64,000 bases of DNA, taken from Endomychus coccineus. Taxonomy: Eukaryota; Arthropoda; Insecta; Coleoptera; Endomychidae. Below, piece after piece: positions 23,758 through 35,425 of the stretch. Where the stretch lies: assembly GCA_958510875.1 (NCBI GenBank), contig OY294067.1:99678010-99742009 (forward strand), given 5' to 3'. A model generated the notes under the pieces. It searched no databases, was not told the origin of the DNA, and saw only the letters and a list, made by a program, of their open reading frames with translations. Position 1 is the first letter of the stretch; the number at the start of each line of letters is the position of its first letter. The translations under genes and the position numbers were made by a program.

Positions 23758-25948
23758 CAGGATGTCCTCGAACTGCGTGGCCAAAATGGAACCGAAGATT
23801 CTTTGAATCGAAAAAAATGTGATGAGTCTTTTTACTTTTGCCTCAACTGTATTGTTTAGCCGGTAGAGGGCTTCAAAGTTGCAAAAATAATTTTGTTTTT
23901 TCGGTATAACTTGAGAACGTGATGGAGGACTTTCACAATATTTGGCAAGTGAGTTACTGTCAATAATAGTCGTTTTTGAGAGTGGAGCACAGAGCCTTAG
24001 AGACCATAGAAATGGCTCAAACTTGAGGATGTAACGGGAAAAGTGTCCAGAACTTTTTTTATGTAGATAGTTTATCTAATTTGAAAACTTTTTTTACTCT
24101 TAAAAATTTTTTATAAAATCAACGGATTAGCTTGAAAAAACTAATTTTCGAGTCTCTGCAATTTTGGCTTACTAATTTTACTTGATTAAAATACCTTAGT
24201 TGCCTTTGCTTTTCTAATGGCATTTGGCATTTGCAGAATTTATTCTCAAAACTGTCAGTTTTTATTTTGCTTTCCGTACAAATTTTATGAAATTATGGCT
24301 CAAAATTTCACTAACACTGAAATGGTTAATATCTCGGTAAAACACGAATAATAAAAACAATAGAAATGGGGAAACGATGTGATTATTTAGGAAAAACAGA
24401 TGCTAAATTAAAAGAAACAACAAAACTTTTTGGGAAATCGCTAAGGCATCAATTGTTCGAAATGTTGCCCATTTTCCTGAATACACAAATTAATTCGTTT
24501 CAAGAAAATGAATCGAACTCTGGCTAGTACTTCAGGATCATTCTTCAATAAATCCGCTTCATGATTAATTCGTTGCAACAATTTTTCCCGTGGGTTTACT
24601 GGAGCTGCATAAACTCTCGCCCCATAGAAAGAAGTGTGAATTGAGGAGGTGCACCATCATGCATAAACCAAAGGTCACGACGAATGTGTAAGGGCAAGTC
24701 TTCCAACAGTTCAGGTAGCCTTTGTTCCAAAAAGTTCAAGTAATTCTCTCCGTTCAATCGATCGGATATAAAGGTAGGACCAATAATAAAGTTATCCACA
24801 ATTCCAACCCAAACATTGATTTTAGTTTGATTCTGAAAATGTGTAACTTCCGTTTCATGAGGATATTCATCAGCATAGAAATGTTCATTATGGAGGTTAA
24901 AAAGACCACATCTCGTGAAAGTAGCTTCGTCCGTGAACAGAATTCTTCTACAAAAATTGGGGTTTGCGTTTTGTCTTTAGACAATAAACCGACAGAAATC
25001 TAGCCGATGACCTGGATCCATGGGCAATAAGTATTGAACTGTTTTAATATGATAGGGATACAACAGTTCTTCTTTCAGTACATTATGAACTCATGATGTT
25101 GAGGCTCCAATACGAAGTCCCAAACGTCGTGTGCTTATCCTAGGTTCAGTTTCAATCGCTTCCAGTATCTTTTCTTCGAGCTCTAACGTCCTTCTTGTCC
25201 GTCTGCGTTCAGTTTCTCTGCGATTTGCTTCAAATCTGCCAGTTTCGCGAAGGCGCCTCTCGATATTAGCAAAGGTTTGCCGATTTGGAATTCTGCGGTG
25301 CGGATATCTTTCCCTATGAGCTTGTACACTTCTCCGGCCATTGCAACGGCAAAGTCCATAAATCAATAACATATCAACCATTTCAGTGTTAGTGAAATTT
25401 TGACCCATAATTTTATAAAATTTTTACGGAAAGCAAAGTAAAAACTGACAGTTTTGAGAATAAATTCTCCAAATGCCAAAGTGACATTAGAGAAGCAAAG
25501 GCAACTAAGGTATTTTAATCAAGTAAAATTAGTAAGCCAAAATTGCAGAGACTCAAATATTAATTTTTTCAAGCTAATCCGTTGACTTTATCAAAATTTT
25601 CTAAGAATAAGTAAAGTTTTCAAATAAAATAAGCTATCTACGTAAAAAATATAGAGTGAATTACATCGACCACAAAAAAGTTCTGGATACTTTTCCCGTT
25701 ACATCCTCAAGTTTGAGTCATTTCTATGGTCTCTAAGTTTCTATGCTCCGCTCTCAAAAACGGCTATTATTGACAGTAGCTCACCTGCCAAATATTGTAA
25801 AAGTCCTCCATTACGTTCTCAAGTTATACCGAAAGCCCTCTACCGGCTAAACAAGACACTTGAGGCAAAAGTAAAAAGGCTCATCAAATTTTTTTCGAAT
25901 CAAAGAATCTTCGGTTTTATTCTGGCCACGCAGTTCGAGGACAGCCTG
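23758..25948. mobile_element. Long-TIR mariner-type transposon, copy M1 (2.19 kb)
   Basis: The termini CAGGATGTCCTCGAACTGCG at 23758 and its near-inverse ending at 25948 are both flanked by TA. The inverted repeats extend inward about 575 bp (23758-24332 and 25371-25948) with scattered mismatches and small indels. The transposase is on the minus strand between them, and its first 12-13 codons lie inside the right repeat. A copy of the same start region sits in the left repeat near 24294. Copy M2 at 38146-40463 has the same architecture in opposite orientation. Confidence 0.92.
24441..25408 (-). pseudogene. mariner-type transposase of M1, lacking catalytic Asp 3
   Basis: ATG at 25408 starts MGQNFTNTEMVDMLLIYGLC, the usual N-terminal helix-turn-helix region, then RERYPHRRIPNRQTFANI and a second DNA-binding segment, open to about 25091. 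A frameshift follows. Catalytic Asp 1 is kept as TDEATFTRCG (codon at 24929-24931), and Asp 2 as HDGAPPQF near 24650. Against M2, about 110 bp are deleted at the junction near 24635, and 10 bp more near 24618. This removes the whole SPDLxPxD block with Asp 3. The C-terminus (LLQRINHEADLLKNDPEVLA) persists to the stop at 24441. M1 cannot encode an active enzyme, although its ends could be mobilised in trans. Confidence 0.87.
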
Positions 25949-26137
25949 TATATCACCTTCGAGTACATGGTGGATGTTCAATCCTATACTTTATACTTCG
26001 AATATATGATTGTCATTCAATACTTTATACTTATCTCGCAATGCTCTGCAATATTTTAATCTCTTGAATAATAATACTTTTAGCTATTTTAGTCCTGGAC
26101 TCGATTGGTATATTAAGGCACTTGTTACTTATTCGTA

Positions 26138-26326
26138 ACAAATTATTTCTAACTAAATTTCCGGTAAAGAGTTCATAATTTGTGATGAATGAAATAATAC
26201 AATAAGCAGAACAAATAGAAAATATAGAGAATCTAGCACGTAAATTCAGTGCCAAAAAAACTATTAGTAACAAATAATTTCTAATTATAGTTTCGGTCAA
26301 GAGTCTATAATTTGTGATTAAAAACT
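26138..26326 (+). repeat. Two direct copies of a 58-bp unit
   Basis: 26138-26195 and 26268-26326 both read AAxTAxTTTCTAAxT followed by CGGT-AAGAGT-ATAATTTGTGAT, with about 15-20 percent differences. They are spaced about 130 bp apart. No gene is associated. Confidence 0.55.
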
Positions 26327-27593
26327 TGCAGAATCAAACTGATTATATATAAAAGGTTGGTTGAGATCGACAATGAATTCCAGAAACCAATTTTAATTTG
26401 ATTTGAAATTTACTGTGATTCATAGATCACTAACTTCCTCATCCGTATGAACCGAAAAGATATTGACAATGATCAGAAACAGATAAAGACGTGGAAATAC
26501 GTCAAATTAATATACAATGTCGTTACATTGAAAGATTACTCGAATTTACAACATACGTGTTTTACAAGGGTCGATACTTACCACGTTTCCTATCATTATA
26601 TTATGTAAGAATGAACTACCCCCTGTTACTACTATTGTTATCTCATTTTGTTAGCACAACTTTCCGCTGTCGCTCACATATGCGGGTTGAATATAAGATT
26701 GTGGTATATATTACTTAGGAGCTGTTGTCCATGGACAGGTAAACACTTGGCAAGACGTCAAATTATATTTTATGTTATGGGAAATTTATTCGAATCGACA
26801 ACATATTTGTTTAACAACTCTTTTGTTTTATACTTACAATCAATAGGACAATTTTTCGGGAGTCAATATTGATTTTTCATCCAAACCACCAAGATATCTT
26901 TTTTTCAACATGATAAAACACAGTTATTGCAAAACTGAGGTGTGATAGCGCTTGAAGCCTCCTTCCATATTTTATATTTTATCAGTGATTAATAGACTCT
27001 TCATCTCTTTCATTATGCTGGTTATATTACTCCCTCGGAATTCTCCCCATCATTTCTATTGCATTAAAGACACAGTGATGTGGAGGTAATCTCCAAATGG
27101 TATGTTCACATTTGGTTGCTAATTCATCGATTACTACACATACCTCGTCGGTAATTTATTTCTAGAAGACATGCAAGTATAGATAAGTAGCACCAAAAGA
27201 AATATGATGCAACCATTATTGTATTTCCCCCTTTTGCGATAAGGTGCTAACTCCAAACTACTTTGTCATAGTCTGAACCATTATCCATTATGGTATAGGG
27301 CGGTCTGCTTGAATTTGAGATTAATGGTTCTTGAAACCATTTCTTGGTTCATTTCGCCTTGGTTATTTGGATTCCAAATTTTTAATCAAATAGTTCCGAT
27401 CAAAGCCTCTAAAATTCATATGAACAATATGAAAGGCGCAATCGCCTACTCAGTGGTCTCCGCATATAAATATGCACACAAAGTCATAATCTCAAAAATA
27501 GTATAGATGGATTCAGGAAGGCCCAAAACGAATATTTCTGCGAAAGTCCGGAAATTTATTTCTAGGCCGAAAACAAAACTTACCTTCTACTAC
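26327..27593. other. AT-rich DNA with fragments of a dispersed repeat
   Basis: Phrases such as GATCACTAACTTCC, GTTAGCACAA-TTTCGCT and GTCAAATTATATTTTATGTTA recur in similar order at 36595-36760. This suggests an old dispersed repeat. No gene recognised. Confidence 0.35.
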
Positions 27594-28815
27594 TATTCGA
27601 GAAAATATAGCACTAAAATAGGCCAAGTCTTCCAAACTTGGCGCAGTTGGATGGATTGATATGCGGTTTCCCGCATTCGATTAGGAAAGTGATTTAGAAG
27701 ATTTGTCCGGTATTTTTTTTTTGAGGAAAAAATTAATTGCATTTCTACAGTCAAAAAATGCATTTTTCTGAGTTCACTTTTTGAGGTGAATAACAAAAAC
27801 AGGCTCGAACTGGTTACTCGAAGGTTTTCGAGGTCACTGAACAAGGATATGCTACCAAGAAAATTCCCCGAGGTCCCCTTGGACCTCCCCCGGGGTATCC
27901 GTACTTCCTGACGCCCTAGATATCGATGAAATTGATACAAAAAAATATTTTTAATGTTTGTTAACTGTTCAAGAGGTCATATGAAGGTTGCTAGTGATGA
28001 TTACGACGTAAAAAAACTCTTCTGCAGTACCTGCTGTATCCTGAGTCCGGGTAGCCACGTCATCTTCTAGAAATTTGTTATTTATTCTTCATGAAAGGTA
28101 ACAAGTTCTGGCTCTCGGGGGTTTTCAAAGTCGCCGATCACGACTATGACACTGGCAAAGTTCTGCAAATTACTGGGGGGTAATTTGTTATATTTTATGA
28201 AGAAAAATTGAAAAACACCTAGAAGATGGCGTAGATACACAGGGCTCCAGAGACCCGGAAACACCCCCAGGTAATTTGCAGAACATTGCGAGTGTCATAG
28301 TCGTGATCGGCGACTTTGAAAACCTCCAAGAGCTCTTTGTTACATTTAATTAAGAATAATTAACAAATTCCTAGGAGATGACGTGGTTACCCGGACTCAG
28401 TTAGAAGAGTTTTTTCACGTCGTGTTCATCACTAGCAATCTTTATATCACCTCTTGAACAGTTAGCAAACATTAAAAATAATTTTTCAATTAATTTCATT
28501 GATATCTGTCCTGACGTCCGGATACCCCGGGGGAAGTACAAGGAGACCTCAGGGAATTTTCTAGATAGCATATTCATGTTCAGCGACCCTAAAAACCCTC
28601 GAGAAACCAATTCGAGTCCTTCTTTTTATTCACCCCAAAAAGTGCACTCAGAAAAATGCATTTGTTGGCTGTAGAAATGCATGAATTTTTTCCGCAAAAA
28701 AAAATACCGGTCAAATTTTCCAAATCACTTTCTGAATCAAATGCAGAAGACCGCATCCCAATCCATCCAACTGCGCCAGGTTTGGAATGTGGAATGCTTT
28801 ATTTCCTCGACTATA
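27594..28815. mobile_element. Foldback element, 1.2 kb nested palindrome
   Basis: The arms 27594-28181 and 28261-28815 are imperfect reverse complements. Landmarks are CTTGGCGCAGTTGGATGGAT near 27636 against its inverse near 28765, CACTTTTTGAGGTGAATAA near 27774 against 28632, and GTCGCCGATCACGACTATGA near 28130 against 28295. The 79-nt spacer and the inner part of the left arm contain a further inverted copy (ATCTTCTAG...TTCTTCAT), so the palindrome is nested. It is GC-richer than its surroundings. No ORF with family similarity; open frames inside are products of the repeat. Confidence 0.85.
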
Positions 28816-30648
28816 CGTACAGTGAGGGAAGTAAAAAGGACAGGACTAACTCTCTATAGAGATTCAGTAATTCAAACGATAAAGTATGCAATTGATTCAG
28901 ATATTCTTTCACTAATTGATTTCATTTAATTTACTAACAATCTTGAAAATTATTTATTATGGATATTCTAGATTAAATCCTTGAAGGATTCTAGGAAGAA
29001 AAGTAATTTTGTTCCAAATATGTGATATTTGATTACTTATTTGATTTCTCAGGATTCAATCAATGATAAGATGGGGATTCTTTCAAAGATAAATATGCAT
29101 TAGGACTTTTAGTAACCGTCACCCACGGGACTGGGACTCTGACGGATGAGTGATAAGACGTTTAATAGAACAGATGAGTTATTCAGAATACGCTTCCGTT
29201 TTTTAGTGACTCGCGAGAGAAAGAGTTCTACAACATCACATAACAAAACTTTACGGGTTGCAGACATAGAAATTATATATACATACATGGATAGCGCATG
29301 GTATACAAACCTCTGTTCAGTCGATGACTCCAACACGTAAGAGAGACAGAACACCTATTTCAGCCTGGTATTAGACAGAGATGAAGATCTTTCTGACCAC
29401 GTGACAAGTGGCAAGAACGTGCATAATTTACATTGTTTTATATGAAGCACTTTACGAATTTTATGAATTATCAAGTTATAATCCTATTTGATCGGTTTTT
29501 ATGATTCAGTAACAATACATAATAGTATTACGTACAAAATTACATTAAGGATATAGAATTAAGTATCTCTCATTTTGAATTTAGTCATATTTCCATGAAG
29601 CACCCATATGCAACTTATTCTGTATTTCATCAATGGAACACTTCAGTATGTAATTAACTGAAATCACTCTATCTCACGTTAAATGACATATTTAGTTATC
29701 AACAGCTTCAATTATTAATTAATACATATATTCAACTACAGAATCATTACCATACATGACCTAATAAATAAAACAACATCTTTCATAATGTCGTGAAGAT
29801 TTAGTTATAATATGGAAAACAAGTAACATATACATATTCAAAATTAAGTAAGCTATAGAAAAAATATATCTATAAATATCAAAATGCTCAAATAGACAGA
29901 AATAATATAGCTATTCTTGCAGTGGTTCGAAAAAAAAGAAGTATGTCATTTATCCTGAGCTAGAGATTGAATCCGATTGTGCCTCAAGATGCTAAATATA
30001 AAGAAGAACTGGAAATTACATAAATGAACAGTTATTGTTATTCAGTGGTGAACTTCTGGTATTGTGGCTAGTCGCAGATGCCAAATCACTAGCTTTCCTT
30101 TTGTATTATAATAATAAACATTAGCAAAATATTTCAGTTTCTAAAGAAAATAAAAGTGATATAAACAGGGTTTTAGTTCACAGCATTAATGTTTATAGTT
30201 ACACATTAGATTATAGGTCTCCTTAATTTTAAACTTAAATTTTACCAACAGAGGAACTTTATTATATAATATTAGGTACTGTTACTGTTAAAAATACCAA
30301 TTCTTCGGGAATGAAAGTAAACATTGTTCTGAAATGTCCTGCCTATCTTTCATTCGTTGTAGTCAAGTATTTGATTACTATTTTTTGCTCATCAATAGTA
30401 TGCTTCGCAATTTGAAAAATTATATTCATGTTAGGGCATGACGGTATAGGACAGAAAAGATGGCATCAAAATGTTATAAATCTGCTAAGTATATAATCAA
30501 CCAACTTTCTGGTTCATTTACAGGTTGTTCTTCATTGATCCTAAATGAGGTGCCCTCACAACAAATGATGTTTGCATCATCAATAGTAAAAACATAATAA
30601 TAACAACATATACCCAGCTAAAAATTATGACAAATTCATATTGTTTAC
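28816..30648. other. AT-rich DNA with one dispersed 45-bp motif
   Basis: 29260-29305 (minus strand) shares a segment around TCCATGTATGTATATATAAT with 31387-31430 (plus strand). No gene recognised. Confidence 0.4.
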
Positions 30649-30864
30649 TGATTTCTAAGTTCTCTGGGTTTCACCTTACGTTTAAAGACATTCGCCGCAA
30701 AATTTAAAATACTAGGAGGAACTACATGGTCTTTCACTGATTTCTTTCCAAATGAATACACGAAATCATTTTCTGTAAAGTGTTTACTACAAAGATGATA
30801 ATTCTTGTTGGGCACGAAGTTTTTGCTCTTCATTGCTATTACCCATTTTTGTTTCAATTTTCAT
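30649..30864 (-). CDS. THAP-type zinc-finger exon fragment
   Basis: The minus strand reads KQKWVIAMKSKNFVPNKNYH followed by LCSKHFTENDF and, later, VVPPSILNF. These correspond to the second half of a THAP domain: W, the LCSxHF pair supplying Cys3 and His of the C2CH zinc site, and a VPPSI variant of the AVPxxF box. The first CxxC half is absent and would be on an upstream exon. A pyrimidine-rich acceptor (TTTTCCTTCAG) ends at 30865 and a possible donor, GTAAAC, starts at 30648. Against a functional exon, a TGA lies in frame immediately after the acceptor (30863-30861). THAP domains bind DNA in host regulators and in P-element transposases, so this may be either a gene exon or a transposon relic. 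Confidence 0.55.
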
Positions 30865-32208
30865 CTGAAGGAAAACTGAAATGAAGAGTAATTACTACAC
30901 TATTAGTTTCTATTTTCGATTGTGAACAGTCGATTAAAATTGTACTTCTAACGTCTATGTTTTAATTACATTATTGTGAATTAAGTATCTACTACTAAAC
31001 TTGTAAATAGCAGTGAAAACTAGGTCCTCCTTTTTTATACCGATTTGTACATCCAAATGCGGAACACGATTTCACCATTGTTATATCTTAGATTTACTGA
31101 AAGTATCCAATAAAACTAATTAATCACACACTTCACTATTATAACCTTATTGTCGCCGAAGAGTTATTACACAATATCATTTGATAAAATGAAAGCAAAA
31201 AGCCAAACAACTAATCACAACTAAAAAACAAAGCACTAAAGAAGTTTTCTGTATCAAGATATTGCTATTTTCTTTTGAAAACAACATAATATGACAGATT
31301 ACAGTAACATGATTGTACTCTTATGGCTAGAACGATGTTTTGCCACTTGTCAGCTGTTCCATATGTTGGAATCAATGAAAATCCCTGATGCGCTTTCCAT
31401 GTATGTATATATAATATCTATGGTTGCAGAGCTCCTGAAGGAAACGGGAGAACAGCAGGCATTTGCTCCTAAACTGACCCAGGACACCCGGCGGCCTGAC
31501 GGATAATAGAACGTGACGGTTATTAAAGAGACAGATAATCGAGGTCCTACTGTATTATAGGTACGCGAACTGGATTTGTTATTCTTTATCTTGATTTCTA
31601 CAAAATGTGGTGTATCGTGCATTTGTCGATATACGTTTACAAATTTACCCTGTGTGAGATGAAAGACTAGATTTTAGGGTTGAGAATTCTATTTACTTGC
31701 TTTCTGTTCCTACAGTTTCTCGTATGTATTTTACATTCGAACGAGCCATGTGGTCTAATGTCCTTAAGGCAAATGAGAATCTGCAGCTTTAGTATATTCG
31801 TCACTATAATATAATACATTGAATTAGAAGGGGTTCAGATACTCAAGGCAAACAATCTGAGTGGAATGAGTTATTCAAGCCTTTTCCAAGTCTACAAGTA
31901 TGAGCGCTCTCAAATATATGATTCAAATACTTCGAATGAACCTTGGAGTAATCTCTTCGTATTCACGAATTCAATTCGAATGAAACATTGACGTTGAAAT
32001 ATACAAAAATTAATAATAAAACGTGAAAAATATTTTTGAGATCGATAACGAGCGGAGATATAAAATACTTTCTGTAATTTAGATATGTATAAATGAGTAA
32101 ATGACAATTACAACTTAAAATTGATATTCTGTGACGTATCATCATTTAATGATATTATATACTCTATAAATAAATTATTTCGATAATAACATGAGTATCA
32201 ATCCACTA
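30865..32208. other. AT-rich DNA, no gene
   Basis: Only the dispersed motif at 31387-31430 is noted. The open frame 31291-31506 ends in a GC-richer stretch (ELLKETGEQQAFAPKLTQD) preceded by TGGTTGCAG. It could in principle be an exon end, but it shares repeat sequence upstream and I assign no function. Confidence 0.35.
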
Positions 32209-32216
32209 TACAGTGG

Positions 32217-33241
32217 CAGTGGCGGAACTTCAATTTTTTGGTCCCCCCGCAAAATCTTATTCGGGCCCCTACTACAAAAGAAACACAAATTTTTATTGAT
32301 ATTTTTATTAAAAAATAACAAAAAGGAACAAAATTGCATTATTAACAATTAAAAATTAACAAAAGAAAATATATTTAAAATTTAAAATCTGTCCTGTATT
32401 TCAAATTTTCAAAATCTCTAATCACATCTTTTATTTCCATATTTGAATTAAAAAACAAAGCTGAAAATATAACTTACCTACTTTCATAGTTCACTCTTGA
32501 TATTTATTTAATATTTTGTAACGAATTCGAGTTGAATGCAAATTTCAAAGTTACCCACACATTCACAAGATAGGTATCTTAAAATTAACAAACTTAAAAT
32601 CTAATAGAAAAGTAGAAGAGGGTGGAGTTTACAAATTGGTAGGTTTTTATTGGTGACAGGAAGGAAGTGGTGGAAAACATGCTGTTACTGAGGAATGTGT
32701 AAGAAGAAAGGTTCAAATACTTCAAATGGAAAAACCCGAATTGTCGATTCGCCAAGAAATGGTCATAAATAACATCTGGAGAGGTATCATAAATAATAAA
32801 TATTTGGGTTTGTATAGTTCTAAAACATGAAACAAATGAACGTACCTACCGGAGGGGATGAGAAGGTAACGAGACGGTTGTAAATTGGGAAGTACATACA
32901 TAATTAAATAATATAAAATAATATATAGTGGCGTTAATTAGCGACGTAACACTGTCACTGATCAACCTACTCAAACAATTTTCGACAAGTGCTCTGAAGA
33001 GTGTCAGAGAGGGGCCTTTTGCTTTGTTTTCAGGCAGTCGAGTCAGTGCGTCAAAACAAAGTAATGATAAACAGATGTGGGAGGTTGCAATACTTGCTAA
33101 GGGTTTTAAAATGTTTTGTATTAGAATTGTTTTTTTTTGCGCTTGCTGGTAAAGTCGGTTATCAGTTTCGAGAATGTTTCACTCTTTTCATGAAGCATTT
33201 GGGCGCGTAGCGGGGTCCCGCGCATTGTAGTTCCGCCACTG
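32217..33241. mobile_element. hAT-like non-autonomous transposon with perfect 8-bp target duplication
   Basis: The element begins CAGTGGCGGAACT and ends with the exact inverse AGTTCCGCCACTG. It is flanked on both sides by TACAGTGG (32209-32216 and 33242-33249), an exact 8-bp duplication as made by hAT transposases. The interior of 1.0 kb has no recognisable hAT dimerisation or DDE motif; the longest open frame (32928-33152) is unassigned. GC-rich caps (GGTCCCCCCGC and GCGGGGTCCC) lie just inside the ends and extend the inverted repeat imperfectly. Perfect flanks indicate a fairly recent insertion. Confidence 0.85.
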
Positions 33242-33249
33242 TACAGTGG

Positions 33250-33949
33250 AGAATAAATGATGTGATGGAAAGAATTGGCACGAAGTAAATGCCGAATCTT
33301 TAGATATTGTATAAAATCATCACAGCATGTTGAAGTTGAACGGCTAATACATATATATGTAGTGGTCACGTATTACTACAGAATAAAATCCTCATTGCTT
33401 TTCTTAAAACCTTATTTTTGGTTCTCGTGGATTATAATTTTATTTGGTTCTAAAAGTTTTGTTGATAATTATGTTATTTTTGCGTTGTTATCAAAATTGT
33501 TGATATACAGTTCTGTTGATATCGTTGCTATGTATCTTGATATATATGTATTAATAAAAACTAAAATTTAAAAATTAATAAACATGGAATGAGATGGATT
33601 TGTATCCCACAATATTCCAGAGAAAAAATAAAAAATAAAACATAGAGAAAAAGTGACCTTCTTTCTTTCGCTATGTCGTGATGGTATAGAACATTTAATA
33701 TGAGCAGGCTAAAGTCGATCTATTGAAATGAACTTAGAAGAATTGTTGATCGAAAGTTTAAAAATTTAGCTGATCTATCTAAAACTTCATAAGGTCCTCC
33801 ATAAGGTGGGTGCAATGCCTTTTTTAATTTTGTCTCTAACGAAAACGAATTTGCAATTGAATAAATCAGAAAGAATAAGAATTTTGTTTGTCTGATGCTG
33901 TTGAGGTGGGACTGAAATTAAATTTTGAAAATGAAATTTTAAATGTTTA
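33250..33949. other. AT-rich DNA, no gene
   Basis: No supportable feature. The open frame 33275-33571 is hydrophobic by AT bias only. Confidence 0.4.
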
Positions 33950-34360
33950 ATACAATCAGATTAATTATTAAGGGAGAAGAAATAAAAATTTCTCCTGGAA
34001 TTCTCAATGATTGGTCATAGACAAATTCTGCAGAAGAACAACCTAGATTCTCTTCTTTGATAGCAGTGCGAAAACCTAATAATACAACTGTTAATTGATC
34101 TACTCATTGTTTGTTTTCGCTGGCTATAATGACTGATTCAAGTTGCCTATGGAAACGTTCAATCATGCCGTTGCTTTTTGGATTATAACTTCTTGTTCGA
34201 ATTCTTTGTGTTCCAATTAATCTAAAAATTTGGAAAACATCTTCGATTCAAATTGTTCACCTATATCTGTTTTTATTTCAGATGGAACACCAAAACCTGG
34301 AATATAATATTTGATGAAGTCTTCTGTGATTGCAGAAATAGAACTATTTTTTTGTAATTT
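33950..34360 (-). pseudogene. LTR-retrotransposon (Gypsy-type) integrase fragment
   Basis: The minus strand reads SAITEDFIKYYIPGFGVPSE and IKTDIGEQFESKMFSKF, the integrase core around the second catalytic Asp (normally TDxGxxF). After a one-base insertion near 34220 it continues LIGTQRIRTRSYNPKSNGMI ERFHRQLE, which carries the catalytic Glu spaced as in DD35E enzymes. A TGA follows ENKQ near 34108. VDQLTVVLLGFRTAIKEEN and SAEFVYDQSLRIPGE then form the usual tail. The first catalytic Asp, RT, RNase H and LTRs were not found. The reading is a dead fragment. Confidence 0.8.
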
Positions 34361-34690
34361 GCCTCCATTCTGATTTTCTAATTGACCCATTAACGAACGC
34401 AACGTCATCACTCGCCGTGTCTTAATATCCAAAAAAGCACGGAACTTCTTACGAAAATTTTTAGGTTGGCGAGCTTGATGCGGAATTATCTTGTCATCAT
34501 TATGTCAGTTTAAATGACAGTGTGTTTCAAACTTATCGTATTGCTTCTTACATTCTATTCGGGATTTATCCGGTAGCAAATTACCCACGGTATTTTGGGC
34601 AATTTCACATATTTCAGGGGGCGTACATGTAAGGCTCTCTTCCATATTCATGGTTGGTGACAGAGTTTTGATAAAACAAAAAGCGATCAC
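34361..34690 (-). pseudogene. Possible tyrosine-recombinase-type (Crypton/DIRS-like) fragment
   Basis: 34690-34505 encodes CTPPEICEIAQNTVGNLLPD followed by KSRIECKKQYDKFETHCHLN. The phrase NLLPxKSxxxYxxxYxxFxxWC is common at the N-terminus of insect tyrosine-recombinase-like transposon proteins; here the final Trp is His. After a stop, the same strand continues RKKFRAFLDIKTRRVMTLRS, which I cannot assign and which joins the integrase fragment. The start of this stretch therefore seems to be a junction between two unrelated elements. Tentative. Confidence 0.4.
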
Positions 34691-34811
34691 AGAACCACTA
34701 AATCAAATTTTCACTTTCAAAATTAAGATGTTACCAACCACCATAAAAATCCCTAAATGGACTAAATTAAACATTTTTGTTTAAAAACGGCATAAAAACG
34801 GCAAATTACAA

Positions 34812-34953
34812 AAAATAGTATAAACAACTCGTTTCCTAAGACATTGAAGCACTCATTCTTTAAAAAACTCGTGGCCTCGCCACTCGTTTTTTAAACTTGA
34901 ATTCGTGCTTTAAGACGAGTCTTAGGAAACTCGTTCTTTAATATACTATTTAA
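34812..34953. repeat. Short palindromic MITE-like hairpin
   Basis: The outer arms AAATAGTATA...ACTCGTTTCCTAAGAC (34815-34842) and the inverse GTCTTAGGAAACTCGT...TATACTATTT (34919-34950) pair. An inner TGGC/GCCA with A6/T6 runs completes a hairpin of about 140 bp. It lies immediately beside the R2-like LINE fragment. Confidence 0.72.
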
Positions 34954-35425
34954 CTGCTGATGTTCGACTGTAGAGTGTTGCTGTCGGGGAGATCTTGATA
35001 GTTTGTTCATTTTCCTCCTCTTTTAAGATGATCTTCTCTGCAGGAGCCGATAATCTGATGACATGTATCGGCTTGTCAACATGTCACGTGAGCATAAGAT
35101 TTTCCTCCGTGTCATTTATCTGGGCTTTCAGGCGAGAAGGTTGCAACTCGAGATCGCACTCTAGTCGGCATTCTCGACCAATGTGAAATTCGACCCAGTT
35201 CTTCCGCAGCTTTTTGAGCTGCTTTAACTATAAATTCCCCGTACGGCTAATTCGTGACTTTTGACAAGGCATAGGAGTGGTGGAACTCCTAAGGGCTTTA
35301 TACGCTATTCTCAGAACTGCACTTCGACGTAGAACCTCCAGTCTAAGGAGTCCTGTACCACCCCGGTAATGTGGGAGATAAATACGGGAAATGAATGACC
35401 CATGCAAACTGTGATGGATGTACAT
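34954..35425 (-). pseudogene. R2-like LINE fragment (post-RT region)
   Basis: In one minus-strand frame with two internal stops, the sequence reads SRIYLPHYRGGTGLLRLEVL, resembling the YLPxxxGGRGLxxxExL block after the RT of R2/NeSL-type LINEs. It continues LKQLKKLRKNWVEFHIGREC and LKAQINDTEENLMLT, then KPIHVIRLSAPAEKIILKEE. The frame is kept over more than 150 codons despite stops at the ends of TGNL and MLT, so decay is mostly by point mutation. No zinc finger or endonuclease part is present. Class is by analogy. Confidence 0.6.

Noticed and set aside
24722..25003. Frames antisense to or shifted from the M1 transposase (and the same at 39068-39388)
   Set aside because: Shadow frames of the transposase in other registers.
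27593..28929. Several 80-115-codon frames on both strands
   Set aside because: They mirror one another because they lie in the arms of the 1.2-kb palindrome; no family motif.
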